64,000 bases of DNA, taken from NCBI RefSeq assembly GCF_003460605.1, contig NZ_QTVN01000009.1:138778-202777 (forward strand), in the 5' to 3' direction. Source of the stretch: Ruminococcus sp. AF31-8BH (GTDB lineage Bacteria; Bacillota; Clostridia; Lachnospirales; Lachnospiraceae). Both the position numbers and the translations under genes were made by a program. The notes below the pieces were generated by a model. It saw only the letters and a program-made list of their open reading frames with translations. It had not been told where the DNA came from and made no database searches. Shown here in pieces: positions 38,268 through 47,633 of the stretch. Every line of letters starts with the position of its first letter. The stretch's first letter is position 1.

Positions 38268-39167
38268 TCAATCTGACGAAAAAGCGGTAGCAGCAGGGGA
38301 TCTCCTCTCGTTTATGAACATTCCCTGCAGTGATTTTGCCTGAAAAAGATGGATAAACCAGTCACATTTGCACAAAAACAGGTAGTAGATGTTCAGACCG
38401 CAGCCGTGCAGGGGCTCATAATTGCCCTGGCCTTTGGACAAAATCACGTCTGCGCTTTGCAAAAGCTCCTGCGCATGGGCGCTGATTCCATGGAGCCAGG
38501 TGCCGCCTACATCGCTGCCGTTTCCCAGTACCGGGACAAGATCCGTGAGTCCGCAAAATTCTGCATCTTCCATGGTGGCGTCGTTTCCAGCCGGCAGACC
38601 GCGTACCAGTGCCGTGATCCGCACATTGGGAAACGTTTTCTTCAGAACCGAAATGGCAAGCTTATCCAGGACGATTTCGCCGCAGTTATCGGTAATATAT
38701 ACAACATTGGCAGCTTTTTTCATATCCTGGCAAAAGTTTTTGTACTCCTGTTCATCCAGAGTATCTTTGTTTTCGCTTTTGATAAGGGCAAGGGCAGTCT
38801 CTTGGCTGACCTCCGGAAGTGCTGCGAAATCGATGTAGTTGCCGGTGCGGGCATAGATCAGGGCAGTTTTCAGCGGATCCGCAGAATAGCGGATGGTGGA
38901 GCGAAGTTCCTCCTCCAGATCCAGCATAAGCTGGTCATATTCTCTGTTGATCTGGGAAAAATCCTCCATAGGGACGCCCCAGAAGGAGCAGTAAAATTTT
39001 TTCAGTTCCGTGGAAATGCTTGGAACACAGTCGCCTTCCTTTGGATTGTCGAAACGGCGGCGGATTGCTTCCATATATTGTTTTTTCCTGTCTTCATCAT
39101 CAAAGTGACGAATTTTCGCTTCCTGCTTGCGAAGCTGACAGTTCATACAGCAGGGATTCAGTTTCAT
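38268..39167 (-). CDS. DUF89 / ARMT1-like metal-dependent phosphatase
   Basis: DUF89 proteins include damage-control phosphatases that remove harmful phosphometabolites. The 299-residue protein starts with Cys-rich MKLNPCCMNCQLRKQE. It carries the family signatures YITDNCGEIVLDK, LVRGLPAGNDATMEDA, the GSDVGG loop and VILSKGQGNYE, whose Asp, Asn and Lys residues bind metal and phosphate. The ATG at 39167 has AAGGAGGG 4-5 nt upstream; a longer start at 39206 is unlikely. The substrate is unknown. It lies just outside the mobile element and is not interrupted. Confidence 0.85.
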   Translation of the reverse strand: MKLNPCCMNCQLRKQEAKIRHFDDEDRKKQYMEAIRRRFDNPKEGDCVPSISTELKKFYCSFWGVPMEDFSQINREYDQLMLDLEEELRSTIRYSADPLKTALIYARTGNYIDFAALPEVSQETALALIKSENKDTLDEQEYKNFCQDMKKAANVVYITDNCGEIVLDKLAISVLKKTFPNVRITALVRGLPAGNDATMEDAEFCGLTDLVPVLGNGSDVGGTWLHGISAHAQELLQSADVILSKGQGNYEPLHGCGLNIYYLFLCKCDWFIHLFQAKSLQGMFINERRSPAATAFSSD

Positions 39168-39285
39168 AGGGCCCTCCTTTTGGAAAAATGTGTGGTTAAA
39201 GGTCAAAAAAGTGGGAAAAATGATTTTTTTGTTATTATTATAGCAGAAAATAGAGCGGGAGAGTAGCAGTTTGTGCAGATAAAAT

Positions 39286-39348
39286 ATAAAAAACAGAGAT
39301 GAAGACTGTATGTTTTACCCTGGAAAACATATCAGTTCCCATCTCTGT
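39286..39348 (-). terminator. Terminator of the interrupted substrate-binding-protein gene
   Basis: On the minus strand ACAGAGATG pairs with CATCTCTGT, enclosing an inner ATATGTTTT/AAAACATA stem, and six T follow. It lies 27 bp past the stop codon at 39375. Confidence 0.78.
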
Positions 39349-39374
39349 ATAGATAGAGTGTGTTTGAAATTGGG

Positions 39375-39937
39375 TTATTTTACCGCGGATTTCGCAAATT
39401 CAGTTGTAACAAGCTGTTCGTAATCGACTCTTTCAGAAAGCTCGCCTGCGCTTTCCAGAATGTCCTGGAGAAGTTCGAAGCTGTCCTGTTCAAATACCAG
39501 ATTGTCTTTCCAGGTGTCCTGTTCATAATAGCGGGTGACGATGGTGGTGAGAGTATCCAGATCGGTTTCCGGGAACTGCGGTGCGATTACCTGTGCAATT
39601 TCTTCAGGAGTGTGGCTTTGCACGTAATCCATTCCCTTCTGAAGGGCGGTTGTAAAGCTTTGGATGACCTGGGGATTTTCATTGAGAAAGCTGGTTTTGG
39701 CGCTGTAAGAGGTGTAGGGGACGTATCCGGAATCTACGCCAAGAGAGGCAACCACATAGCCAGCCCCTTCTTTCTCAAGGGCGGTAGCGGAAGGCTCGAA
39801 TTCCACTGTGAAAGCAGCAGAAGCATCACCTGTAAAAGCCGCCGCTGTGGAACCAAAGTCAATGCTCTGGTCGATTTCCAGATCTGCTGCCGGGTCAATG
39901 CCGTTGTTTTTCAGAATATATTCAAAAACCATTTCTG
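39375..39937 (-). pseudogene. 3' half of an SsuA/NMT1-type ABC substrate-binding protein gene, split by the mobile element
   Basis: The minus-strand frame continues a periplasmic-type binding protein from PEMVFEYILKNNGIDP to the C terminus TTEFAKSAVK. The 5' half lies 12.75 kb away at 52,694-53,137. Joined at the GCATGCC present at both junctions, the two parts make exactly 1,014 nt, 337 residues plus stop. The joined protein reads across the junction as GGRKGGMPEMVFEYIL, a well-formed SsuA/NMT1 segment. The gene is therefore disrupted by insertion, not by decay. These proteins bind sulfonates, nitrate or thiamine precursors; the ligand here is unknown. No permease or ATPase partner is visible nearby. 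Confidence 0.92.
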
Positions 39938-41871
39938 GCATGCCGCCTGTCATCATTATTACTATGTAAATAATCATCCGATAGTTGTTTCGCAGTGGTT
40001 TCTGGTGATAAATCCGGCAGATAGTCTTTGGTAAACTGTGCTATTTCTTCTTTTGATTTTATAATATTGTATGGTTTTAACGGATTATCTGTGGATTCAA
40101 GAATACCAAGTCCCTTCATCAGTTCAATATATGGAAGTATACTCTGTTTTGTTTTCTTGAATCCCAAATCAGTAATATGCTCTGACAGATATTTTGCAGA
40201 AGTAAACTCACGTTCATCCTCAACAATCAGTTTCATCACAATGGCAATAATGGTATTTTCTCTGCGGTTCATTTCATCGGCAGGACTGTAACGGATCAGA
40301 TTGGATAATCCATATTTCAATGTAATTTCCGGCATTCCATCTTCGTCTACCACAATTTTTTCAATCAGAAGTTCAATATCTCTTCGGTCAAGACTTCCAC
40401 CAGCAATGATTTTATCTACCACTTCAAGAGCATTCTTCAGTTTATCCTTTACATCCGGCGTTTCTATGGCAGTTTCATTCAGTTCCTTAATCTGCATTTC
40501 CAATCCATGAATCTGAGCAAACAAATCCTTCTGCATAGAATCGTAAGTCTCGTTGATTAAATCTTCATTTCCCGCAGCGACCGCAAGATCTTTTACTTTC
40601 TGAGTAAGCAGAACTTTCAGTTGACTTTTTCGCTCATTGATAGCTGTGTGCAGTTCCTGCCGTTTTTCCTCTATTGTTTTCTTTTCTGCTTCAAAATCCT
40701 TTAAATCATAAGTGGAAATAACTTCACAGAGAGCATTTCGGCACATTTTGATATAGGTCAGAACATCTTCCATCAGGTCGTCTTCTTCAATTAAATGTGC
40801 CTTGGAACAATAACGTCTGCCTTTGGTATTATAAGTAGTGCAGATGTAATATTTCCGTTCCCTGCTGGAAGTCTGGCGTTTAATTGGTGTAAGGCGGCTT
40901 CCGCAATCCTTACAGAACAGACAACTGCCAAAAGGATTGGGAATCTCTGAACCTAACCATTGCCCCCGGCTTCCCCGATAATTGGTACGGTTACGTTTTT
41001 CTTTTAATTCCTGTACCAGAGCAAAGGTAGCCTTATCAATAATTGCCGGGTGATGATTCTCAAAAATACACTGTTCTTCCTTCGGCACACGTTTATCTTT
41101 TCCATGAACCGTATTTCTTGCACGTTTTTTCAGACGAAAGGTACCAATGTAAAAATCATTATCCAGTATTTCTTTTATCATAGCATCGGACCATTTAGAC
41201 GCTACCTGTCTTTTGGACAATCTGCCTTCTTCTATTTCACGTTCACGCTGTATCATAGATGGAGTAGGTGCCCCATGTTCGGTTAAATATGTGGCAATCT
41301 TGCGGTAGCCGGAACCGGAAAGATATAAGTCATAAATTTGCTTAATGTATTCTGCTTCTTTTGGTACAATTTCCAGAACAGTCTTATCCTTTTCATTACG
41401 GCAATACCCAAACGGTGGTCTGGTAATCAGTGTTCCTTCTTTCTGTCTGGCACCTATGGCACGTTTGATTTTTTTACTGGTGTCTTTAACATATCGCTCA
41501 TTAAACCATGTTTTAATGCCAATCGTATCGTCACTGGAATCCATAGAATCATAATTATCGTCAATCACAACCAGATGTTTTCCACGTTCCTGAAATTCAT
41601 CCAGAAGCAACAGCACCTTTGCATTATGTCTGCCAAGGCGTGAAAAGTCTTTGACATATACAGTATCAATATCTTTATCCAGATCAGCCATCATCTGCTG
41701 AAATCCCGGTCTGTCAAAGATATAGCCGGAAATGCCGTCATCTTCATACCAGCGGTCAATAACCACACCATGATCTGCTGCATACTGGTTGATAATCAGC
41801 TTCTGATTCTCTATGGAAACATAATTCCTTTTATCATCGTCTCTGGAGAGACGGACATATCCTGCATTCAT
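39922..41871 (-). CDS. Large serine recombinase (integrase of the element)
   Basis: This enzyme inserts and excises the element. The 649-residue protein has an N-terminal resolvase domain with catalytic Ser9 (YVRLSRDD), conserved SIENQ, YEDDGISG, FDRPGFQ, KDFSRLGRH and IKTWFNERY. A recombinase domain follows (GTLITRPPFGYCRN), then a zinc-ribbon domain (CLFCKDCGSRL...YICTTY) and a coiled-coil region (about 395-470). The start is ATG 41871, 6 nt after AAAGGA; ATG 41877 is too close to that site. The gene runs into the left attachment site. Its last residues, HARNGF, and its stop codon are encoded partly by host DNA. Confidence 0.95.
   Translation of the reverse strand: MNAGYVRLSRDDDKRNYVSIENQKLIINQYAADHGVVIDRWYEDDGISGYIFDRPGFQQMMADLDKDIDTVYVKDFSRLGRHNAKVLLLLDEFQERGKHLVVIDDNYDSMDSSDDTIGIKTWFNERYVKDTSKKIKRAIGARQKEGTLITRPPFGYCRNEKDKTVLEIVPKEAEYIKQIYDLYLSGSGYRKIATYLTEHGAPTPSMIQREREIEEGRLSKRQVASKWSDAMIKEILDNDFYIGTFRLKKRARNTVHGKDKRVPKEEQCIFENHHPAIIDKATFALVQELKEKRNRTNYRGSRGQWLGSEIPNPFGSCLFCKDCGSRLTPIKRQTSSRERKYYICTTYNTKGRRYCSKAHLIEEDDLMEDVLTYIKMCRNALCEVISTYDLKDFEAEKKTIEEKRQELHTAINERKSQLKVLLTQKVKDLAVAAGNEDLINETYDSMQKDLFAQIHGLEMQIKELNETAIETPDVKDKLKNALEVVDKIIAGGSLDRRDIELLIEKIVVDEDGMPEITLKYGLSNLIRYSPADEMNRRENTIIAIVMKLIVEDEREFTSAKYLSEHITDLGFKKTKQSILPYIELMKGLGILESTDNPLKPYNIIKSKEEIAQFTKDYLPDLSPETTAKQLSDDYLHSNNDDRRHARNGF
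39938..39944. other. Left attachment site core (GCATGCC)
   Basis: The 7-bp core is identical to that at 52687-52693. The next base differs (G here, A at the right end) and the two following bases match again (CC). Serine recombinases cross over at a central dinucleotide, which must lie within this core. The inferred host target spans the Gly-Gly-Met-Pro codons of the binding-protein gene. Confidence 0.88.
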
Positions 41872-42004
41872 AGACATTCCTTTCTTTGAATGTAAATATA
41901 TTCATTAAGCACAATGTAATTATATTATATATCTAAAATTTAAAAATGTATATAACAAAATTTTAAGATTCTTAGAAACAGATAGTGTTAGATGCGTTGT
42001 TTGA

Positions 42005-42033
42005 TTGCGGAAGCATGTAGAATTTGATATAAT
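42005..42033 (+). promoter_or_regulatory. Probable promoter of the two-component-system operon
   Basis: TTGCGG at 42005-42010 and TATAAT at 42028-42033 have a 17-bp spacer. It would drive the small membrane protein gene and the two-component genes. Confidence 0.55.
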
Positions 42034-42079
42034 TTAAAAAATAGAAACTTAACAAATCGGAATTGACAGAGGTAATGAA

Positions 42080-42271
42080 ATGTTTGAAGAATTAGGAATT
42101 AGTTTTGGCACAGCACTAATCGTCTTACTTGCATTATATTTTATAATTAAGTGGGCGGTCAAAAATGGAATAAAAGAAGCCTATAGGGATATTACAGGGA
42201 AAGTCACTGCCGAGGATATTGAGGCAGAACAAATATGTAATGAACTAGGTCTTAACGAAGAGGAAAAATAG
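42080..42271 (+). CDS. Small single-pass membrane protein (DUF6019-like)
   Basis: The 63-residue protein has one membrane helix (FGTALIVLLALYFIIKWAV, residues 9-27) followed by a basic-acidic cytoplasmic tail (NGIKEAYRDI, then an acidic end). Small proteins of this layout occur beside peptide-sensing two-component systems in Firmicutes, and I associate it with DUF6019 from memory only. It lies 24 bp before the response regulator and shares its transcript. The last 28 bp of the gene are repeated at 47,537, just after the ABC permease. Confidence 0.7.
   Translation: MFEELGISFGTALIVLLALYFIIKWAVKNGIKEAYRDITGKVTAEDIEAEQICNELGLNEEEK
42244..42271 (+). repeat. Left copy of a 28-bp direct repeat flanking the resistance module
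   Basis: It begins ACTAGGTCTTAACGAAGAGG and ends at the stop codon of the small membrane protein. The second copy at 47537-47564 differs by one base (A to G). The 5.27 kb between them holds exactly the two-component system and ABC transporter. Confidence 0.92.
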
Positions 42272-42295
42272 TTAATAAAGAGAGGTGCATATGCT

Positions 42296-42985
42296 ATGCC
42301 AGGTATACTCGTGGTCGAAGATGATGAAAATTTAAATCGTGGAATTACATTCTCACTGAAAAAATCCGGATATGAGGTTTTTTCTGCAGAATCAGTGAAA
42401 AAAGCGAAAAGAATTGCAAGTGATAATAATGTGGATGTTACCATTTGTGATGTGAATCTTCCGGATGGGAATGGACTGGAATTTGTAAGGTGGATGAGAA
42501 GCAATTATAATACATACATTATTTGCCTTACAGCGCTGGATCAGGAGATGGATCAGGTTATGGGATATGAAGCAGGGGCAGATGATTATATTACAAAGCC
42601 GTTTAGCCTTTCGGTACTTCTTTTGAAAATAGAAGCACATTTCCGCCGCAGACAGGAGAAAGCGGAAGCCGGAAAGATGATTTCGGGAGATATCGTATTT
42701 ATCGCAGGAGAAATGAAAGTCCTGATAAAGAGTCGTGAAATCAGTCTGACAAAAACGGAGTTGAAAATGCTGACTTTTTTTCTTCAGAATCCGAAACAGA
42801 TTCTTTCAAAAACACAAATATTGGAAAATGTGTTTGATCTGGAAGGGGATTTTGTGGATGAAAATACAATCGCTGTCAATATCAGAAGACTCCGTGAGAA
42901 AATCGAAGACAATCCGGCTGCACCGGTCTATATAAAGAATATCAGAGGTCTTGGGTATATATGGAATCAGGAGGTAAGGCAGTGA
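42296..42985 (+). CDS. OmpR-family response regulator
   Basis: The 229-residue protein has a receiver domain (acidic pocket VVEDDE, phospho-acceptor Asp in ICDVNLPDG, conserved Thr/Ser in CLTALDQ, Lys in YITKPF). An OmpR winged-helix DNA-binding domain follows (LTKTELKMLTFFLQNP, then ENTIAVNIRRLREKIED and GLGYIW). AGAGGTG lies 8 nt before the ATG at 42296. It overlaps the kinase gene by 4 bp. It probably activates the ABC transporter gene pair in response to a peptide antibiotic, by analogy with BceR and VncR. Confidence 0.94.
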   Translation: MPGILVVEDDENLNRGITFSLKKSGYEVFSAESVKKAKRIASDNNVDVTICDVNLPDGNGLEFVRWMRSNYNTYIICLTALDQEMDQVMGYEAGADDYITKPFSLSVLLLKIEAHFRRRQEKAEAGKMISGDIVFIAGEMKVLIKSREISLTKTELKMLTFFLQNPKQILSKTQILENVFDLEGDFVDENTIAVNIRRLREKIEDNPAAPVYIKNIRGLGYIWNQEVRQ

Positions 42986-44226
42986 CAAAGAGATATCGCA
43001 AGAAGATTACAGTAGTGCTCTCCTTGGTATTACCTGTCATAGTATTGTTTGCAATATTAAATTGCTTTACCACGTATGTGTTTTATGAAGATTATAAATA
43101 TAAAATGAATCTTATGACAGAGATTGCTGCAAAGGAAGAATTTTCCGGGCTGGATGCTGTTTCGGAATTGCTTAAGGATAAGGATATTGAAACTAACGAA
43201 CAGGGAAGGCGATTATTGGAGCAATATGGATACTGGGGGAATAAAGGGAATGCATTTTATTCGCAATTCCGGCATCAGGTTATGGTGACTGGTGCTGTAA
43301 GCACTGTGATATGCGTGCTTCTTTTGACTTTTTTACTTTATTGGAAGAAAAAAGAAGATGCGTGTCATCAGAAAATTTTAGACCAGTTGGAAGAAATTCT
43401 GATCAGATTCCGTGAAAATAAATTTGATGATTTACTGAAAACGGAAAATCATGCAGAACTGGAAAAATTGAATGACCAGCTTGAAGCAATCGGACATCAT
43501 ATTCAGTTGATAAAGGAAGAAGCAAGGGCAGAAAAGGAGAACACGAAAGAAATGGTTTCTGATATTTCTCACCAGTTAAAGACACCGGTTGCAGCTTTGG
43601 ATACATGTTTTAGTGTGCTGATGCAGAATGACTTAAGTGCCACAGAACAGGAGGAGTTTCGTATCCGTTGTCGGAGTGCTCTGGATGGACTGGAGACATT
43701 ATTGCAGTCGCTTCTTGAAATATCTAAGATGGAAACTGGACTGATCCAGATTAATAAGAAAAAACTTCCGCTTATGGATACTGTCATATCTGCTGTGAAC
43801 CGCACTTATCCTAAAGCGGATGAGAAAGAAATTGAATTCGTTTTTGACTATGAAAAAGAGCTGGAAACATGCACGATTATGCAGGATAAAAGGTGGCTTG
43901 GTGAAGCTGTGATCAACGTTCTGGATAATGCAATCAAGTACAGTCCGTGTGGTTCAAAAATATTTATCCGGTTACAAAAAAGAAACGATCTTGTAAGAAT
44001 GGAAATTGAGGATCAGGGAATTGGTATTCCGCAGAATGAGTATCACAAAATTTTTCAACGATTTTACAGAGGAAGTTCCAAGGAGGTCATGGAAAAGAGT
44101 GGTACAGGAATCGGACTTTTTCTATCGAGAGAAATTATCGAAAAACACGCAGGTACGATTACGGTAACCTCTGGCAAAAAGAAAAAAGGAAGCACGTTTG
44201 TGATTCAATTACCATATGTTGGTTAA
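42982..44226 (+). CDS. Sensor histidine kinase
   Basis: The 414-residue protein has two membrane helices (about 9-30 and 104-124) around a 70-residue extracellular loop. A HAMP-like/coiled region follows, then the H-box MVSDISHQLKTPVAAL, the N-box INVLDNAIKYSP and the G-boxes DQGIGIP and SGTGIGLFLSREI. The loop is larger than in intramembrane-sensing BceS kinases, so it may bind a ligand directly. The start is GTG at 42982, overlapping the regulator stop (GTGA), with AGGAGGT 6 nt upstream; an ATG at 42961 precedes that ribosome site. A terminator follows. Confidence 0.92.
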   Translation: MTKRYRKKITVVLSLVLPVIVLFAILNCFTTYVFYEDYKYKMNLMTEIAAKEEFSGLDAVSELLKDKDIETNEQGRRLLEQYGYWGNKGNAFYSQFRHQVMVTGAVSTVICVLLLTFLLYWKKKEDACHQKILDQLEEILIRFRENKFDDLLKTENHAELEKLNDQLEAIGHHIQLIKEEARAEKENTKEMVSDISHQLKTPVAALDTCFSVLMQNDLSATEQEEFRIRCRSALDGLETLLQSLLEISKMETGLIQINKKKLPLMDTVISAVNRTYPKADEKEIEFVFDYEKELETCTIMQDKRWLGEAVINVLDNAIKYSPCGSKIFIRLQKRNDLVRMEIEDQGIGIPQNEYHKIFQRFYRGSSKEVMEKSGTGIGLFLSREIIEKHAGTITVTSGKKKKGSTFVIQLPYVG

Positions 44227-44235
44227 ATTTTAAGT

Positions 44236-44278
44236 GAGCAGAAATCTTACAATTCTGTAAGACTTCTGCTCGTTTTTT
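44236..44278 (+). terminator. Terminator between the two-component system and the ABC transporter
   Basis: A 15-bp stem (GAGCAGAAATCTTAC against GTAAGACTTCTGCTC, one mismatch) has a 6-nt loop and is followed by G and six T. The ABC genes are therefore a separate unit. A TACAAT at 44305-44310 lacks a good -35, as expected for an activator-dependent promoter. Confidence 0.88.
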
Positions 44279-44403
44279 GAAAGTGAAATGAAAGATTGCC
44301 CTGATACAATTTGGATGTAGGTTGAAAAATGACCAAATATATAAACAGGCAAAGAAAGCGCGCTGAAAAGGTACGCTTTACAGAATTGAAAAGGAGGCAA
44401 CAC

Positions 44404-45078
44404 ATGAGTGTGATATTAGAAACCAAGCAGCTTTGTAAGTTTTATGGCGTAGGTGAGAATCAGGTCAAAGCGGTCAATCAGGTGGACATTCAGATTGAGC
44501 AGGGAGAATTTGTCGCAATTGTTGGAAAGTCAGGTTCCGGTAAAAGTACATTACTTCATATGCTTGGAGGGCTAGACACCCCGACAAAAGGCAGTGTTAC
44601 TTTAGCAGGGAAAGATTTATACAGGATGAAGGAAGATGCCCTTGCTGTTTTCCGCAGAAGAAAAATCGGATTTGTTTTTCAGGTATTTAATCTGGTTTCA
44701 TCTGTTAATGTCTGGGAAAATATTGTACTGCCACTGGGGCTGGATGGAAGAAAAGTGGATGAAGCGTATGTAAATGATATTATTGCAACTCTGGGGATTG
44801 AAAACCGGATTTATAATCTGCCAAATCAGTTATCCGGAGGGCAGCAGCAGAGAGTAGCAATTGCAAGAGCACTGGTGAATCGTCCGGAAATTATATTTGC
44901 AGATGAGCCGACAGGAAATCTTGATTCTAAGACCAGTGATGAGGTAATCGCTCTGCTTAAGATGACAGCAAAAAAATATGGACAGACAATTGTAATGATT
45001 ACCCATGATGACGAAATTGCACAGGTCGCTGATCGTATTCTGGTAATTGAGGATGGACAGGTGGTGGATTTTAGATGA
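44404..45078 (+). CDS. ABC transporter ATPase, MacB/BceA-type
   Basis: The 224-residue protein is a compact LolD/MacB-group ATPase with Walker A GKSGSGKST, Q-loop FQVFNLVSSVNVWENI, signature LSGGQQQRVAIARAL, Walker B IIFADEPTGNLD and switch His ITHDD. The ATG at 44404 has AAGGAGG 8 nt before it; an in-frame ATG at 44329 would place that site inside the gene. It overlaps the permease start (ATGA). With the permease it should protect against, or export, a cationic peptide or bacteriocin. Confidence 0.94.
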   Translation: MSVILETKQLCKFYGVGENQVKAVNQVDIQIEQGEFVAIVGKSGSGKSTLLHMLGGLDTPTKGSVTLAGKDLYRMKEDALAVFRRRKIGFVFQVFNLVSSVNVWENIVLPLGLDGRKVDEAYVNDIIATLGIENRIYNLPNQLSGGQQQRVAIARALVNRPEIIFADEPTGNLDSKTSDEVIALLKMTAKKYGQTIVMITHDDEIAQVADRILVIEDGQVVDFR

Positions 45079-47519
45079 AGACAATAAGCAGGATTGCATA
45101 TAGCAATGACAAAAGGAACAGGACAAGAAGTATACTGATCATGATGTCCATATGTCTGACTACGATGCTGCTTGTGATTATCAATACTGTGGGAAATGGG
45201 GTAATTCATTTACAGAAAAGTCAGGCGGCAGGCTCATATGGAAGCAATTATGGTTTGTTTGTTGCAGCAGACGGATCGCAGTTAAAAGAAGTAAACCGCC
45301 GTGCGGAAATAGATGCTACAGGCACTATGTGCACCGAAGGTATCATAAAAGGCAATGAAAAAGGCGGGTTTGTCTGCATGGATGAGACTGCAAGAAAAAT
45401 GCTTCCCTATAATAAGGAATATGAGTTAAAGGAAGGAAAGTATCCGGTGGGAACGCAGGAAATTGCCGCAGGAAGAGCATTTTTTAGTGAAATGGGATAT
45501 GATGATGTAAAGGTCGGAGATACGGTTACACTGGATTACCGCGCAGGGATGCAGTCAGAATATAAGCCGGAAGAATTTGTTGTCAGCGGAATCCTATATG
45601 ATCGGGATGAGTATACCATCGAGGCATCTTATGTTGCTTTCGGGTCACAGGAGTTTTATGATGAGCACGTCGCAGAGAATGACAGACAGTATAATATTTA
45701 TTTTACTTTAAATGATTCTGCAAATGTATCTATGAATAATATTGATTCGGTTATAAAGCAGATTGCAGCAGCTTGTGGGATCGAAGAAAAAAACGTTATA
45801 GTCAATGATCTCTATTTGCAATGGGTCTTGCAGCCGAGTTATGAAACGATTGCGGTATGCGGGGTTTTGATTCTTGCAATTGTACTTTTCTCTGTTGTGG
45901 TTATTTATAATATTTTTCAGGTCGGTATTGCCAACAAGATACAGGAGTATGGAAAAATCAAGGCTCTGGGAGCGACAAAAAAGCAGATGAAACAACTGAT
46001 CTTCAGAGAGGGCATTTTTTTGACATTTTTTTCAATACCAGTTGGATTGCTTTTGGGCTTTCTGATTGCAAAATGCGGTTTTAACTGGCTGGTAGAACAG
46101 GGGAACCTTGTATCAACCGGAACTGGCTCTATGGGAGTTCAAAATCAGCAGGTTCCTCTGTTTTCCCTGCCTGTTATGCTTCTCTGTATTTTCGTATCAT
46201 TTCTTACCGTTGCTTTGGCGCTGCGTAAACCAATGAAAATTGTTTCACGGATTTCACCTATCGAAGCAACACGGTATTTAGAAAATGCAGAAACACAAAA
46301 AAAAGGAAAACGAAATGGCAGGAAAAATGTCACCGTGTTTTCTATGGCAATGGCAAATGTAACGGGTAATCCCAAAAGAACTATTGGTACTATCCTCACA
46401 ATGGGTTTTTCTTGCGTATTGTTTGTGATTATCTCTAATTATGTGGGAAATATTGACACGGAGCATGAAGCACGTCTTTCCGTTAATCATGGACAATTTG
46501 AACTGCAGCTTGACTATTCTGCTGAGTATGATGAAAGATATCCGGAGAATAATCTGGATACGATTCTGACGGATGATCCATTGAATGATTCGCTGATTGA
46601 AGAAATCAAAAGCATTCCGGGAGTAACAGATGTCATGACGAGAGAGATTGTCTCTGTAAATCTGAACGGAACAAGATTTCCGGCTACTATTGTGAGTAAA
46701 AAGGATTTTGATTTTATGCGCCAAGAAGGGGATATTGGCTCTATGGACTATGATCAGGCGGTAAAGAATGGTGATATTTTCTTTGGCTGGTCAACGTGGA
46801 TGGAACAAGATGGATATGCTCCGGGTGAATCCATTGCATTTGACTTTGAGAATGGAAGTGGGACCTATACCTATCAGGGAAAGATTGCAGGATCTTTTGT
46901 AAGTGCGGACACTTATCTTGTCATTCCGGAAGGTGTATATCGTTCCATGAATCTGAGAGGAACAGCCTATGGCTATCTGTGGGTGGACTGTGATAAAAAA
47001 GATGTGGCATCTGTAGAACAAAGTCTGAATACTTTGATTTCTAATACTTCGCATATAAAAATGGATACTTATCATGCGCAGTTACAATCTGCCGAATTTG
47101 CAAGCAGCATGATGAAGCTTGGCTGTTATCTGTTTATGGCTATTGTAGGACTCATCGGGTTTATGAATATGGCGAATACCATGATCATGAATATTACGAC
47201 AAAAAAGCAGGAATATGGTATATTACAGGCTGTGGGTATGACAAATAAACAATTAAATTTATGCCTGCAGTTACAGGGACTGATTTTTACGGTTGGCACC
47301 ATATGCGTAGCTTTGATCATTGGTCTGCCGCTCGGCTATGCACTTTTTTCCTATGCAAAACATAATGGAATATTTGGAATGAATATCTATCATGTTCCAA
47401 TCGTACCAATTTTTATTATGATTTTTTTGGTCGGTCTGTTGCAGATTGTACTTTCCTGTGTTTTAAGCAGTAATCTGAAAAAGGAAACGCTGGTAGAAAG
47501 AATAAGGTATCAGGGATAG
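45075..47519 (+). CDS. FtsX/MacB-like ABC permease, two-domain
   Basis: The 814-residue protein has an N-terminal helix (residues about 17-37), a large extracellular domain, then three helices of an FtsX domain (about 255-375). The same layout repeats (helix near 430, extracellular part, three helices from about 680 to 805). Landmarks include YGKIKALGATKKQMKQL and YGILQAVGMTNKQLN, the typical cytoplasmic coupling segments. The type resembles SalY/VexP-like permeases rather than the ten-helix BceB. The next sequence after its stop is the right copy of the 28-bp repeat. Confidence 0.92.
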   Translation: MKTISRIAYSNDKRNRTRSILIMMSICLTTMLLVIINTVGNGVIHLQKSQAAGSYGSNYGLFVAADGSQLKEVNRRAEIDATGTMCTEGIIKGNEKGGFVCMDETARKMLPYNKEYELKEGKYPVGTQEIAAGRAFFSEMGYDDVKVGDTVTLDYRAGMQSEYKPEEFVVSGILYDRDEYTIEASYVAFGSQEFYDEHVAENDRQYNIYFTLNDSANVSMNNIDSVIKQIAAACGIEEKNVIVNDLYLQWVLQPSYETIAVCGVLILAIVLFSVVVIYNIFQVGIANKIQEYGKIKALGATKKQMKQLIFREGIFLTFFSIPVGLLLGFLIAKCGFNWLVEQGNLVSTGTGSMGVQNQQVPLFSLPVMLLCIFVSFLTVALALRKPMKIVSRISPIEATRYLENAETQKKGKRNGRKNVTVFSMAMANVTGNPKRTIGTILTMGFSCVLFVIISNYVGNIDTEHEARLSVNHGQFELQLDYSAEYDERYPENNLDTILTDDPLNDSLIEEIKSIPGVTDVMTREIVSVNLNGTRFPATIVSKKDFDFMRQEGDIGSMDYDQAVKNGDIFFGWSTWMEQDGYAPGESIAFDFENGSGTYTYQGKIAGSFVSADTYLVIPEGVYRSMNLRGTAYGYLWVDCDKKDVASVEQSLNTLISNTSHIKMDTYHAQLQSAEFASSMMKLGCYLFMAIVGLIGFMNMANTMIMNITTKKQEYGILQAVGMTNKQLNLCLQLQGLIFTVGTICVALIIGLPLGYALFSYAKHNGIFGMNIYHVPIVPIFIMIFLVGLLQIVLSCVLSSNLKKETLVERIRYQG

Positions 47520-47536
47520 CAAGTAATATTCGCTGT

Positions 47537-47564
47537 ACTAGGTCTTAACGAAGAGGAGAAATAG
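47537..47564 (+). repeat. Right copy of the 28-bp direct repeat
   Basis: It matches 27 of 28 bases of 42244-42271, which is the end of the small membrane protein gene. The bases before it do not match the gene, so here it is only a 3' fragment. Confidence 0.92.
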
Positions 47565-47633
47565 ATAACTTCCATTTTACAGAAGAATTACGCAAAAAAG
47601 AAGCGGCGGCTCTGAAAACAAAAACTGGTTAAA

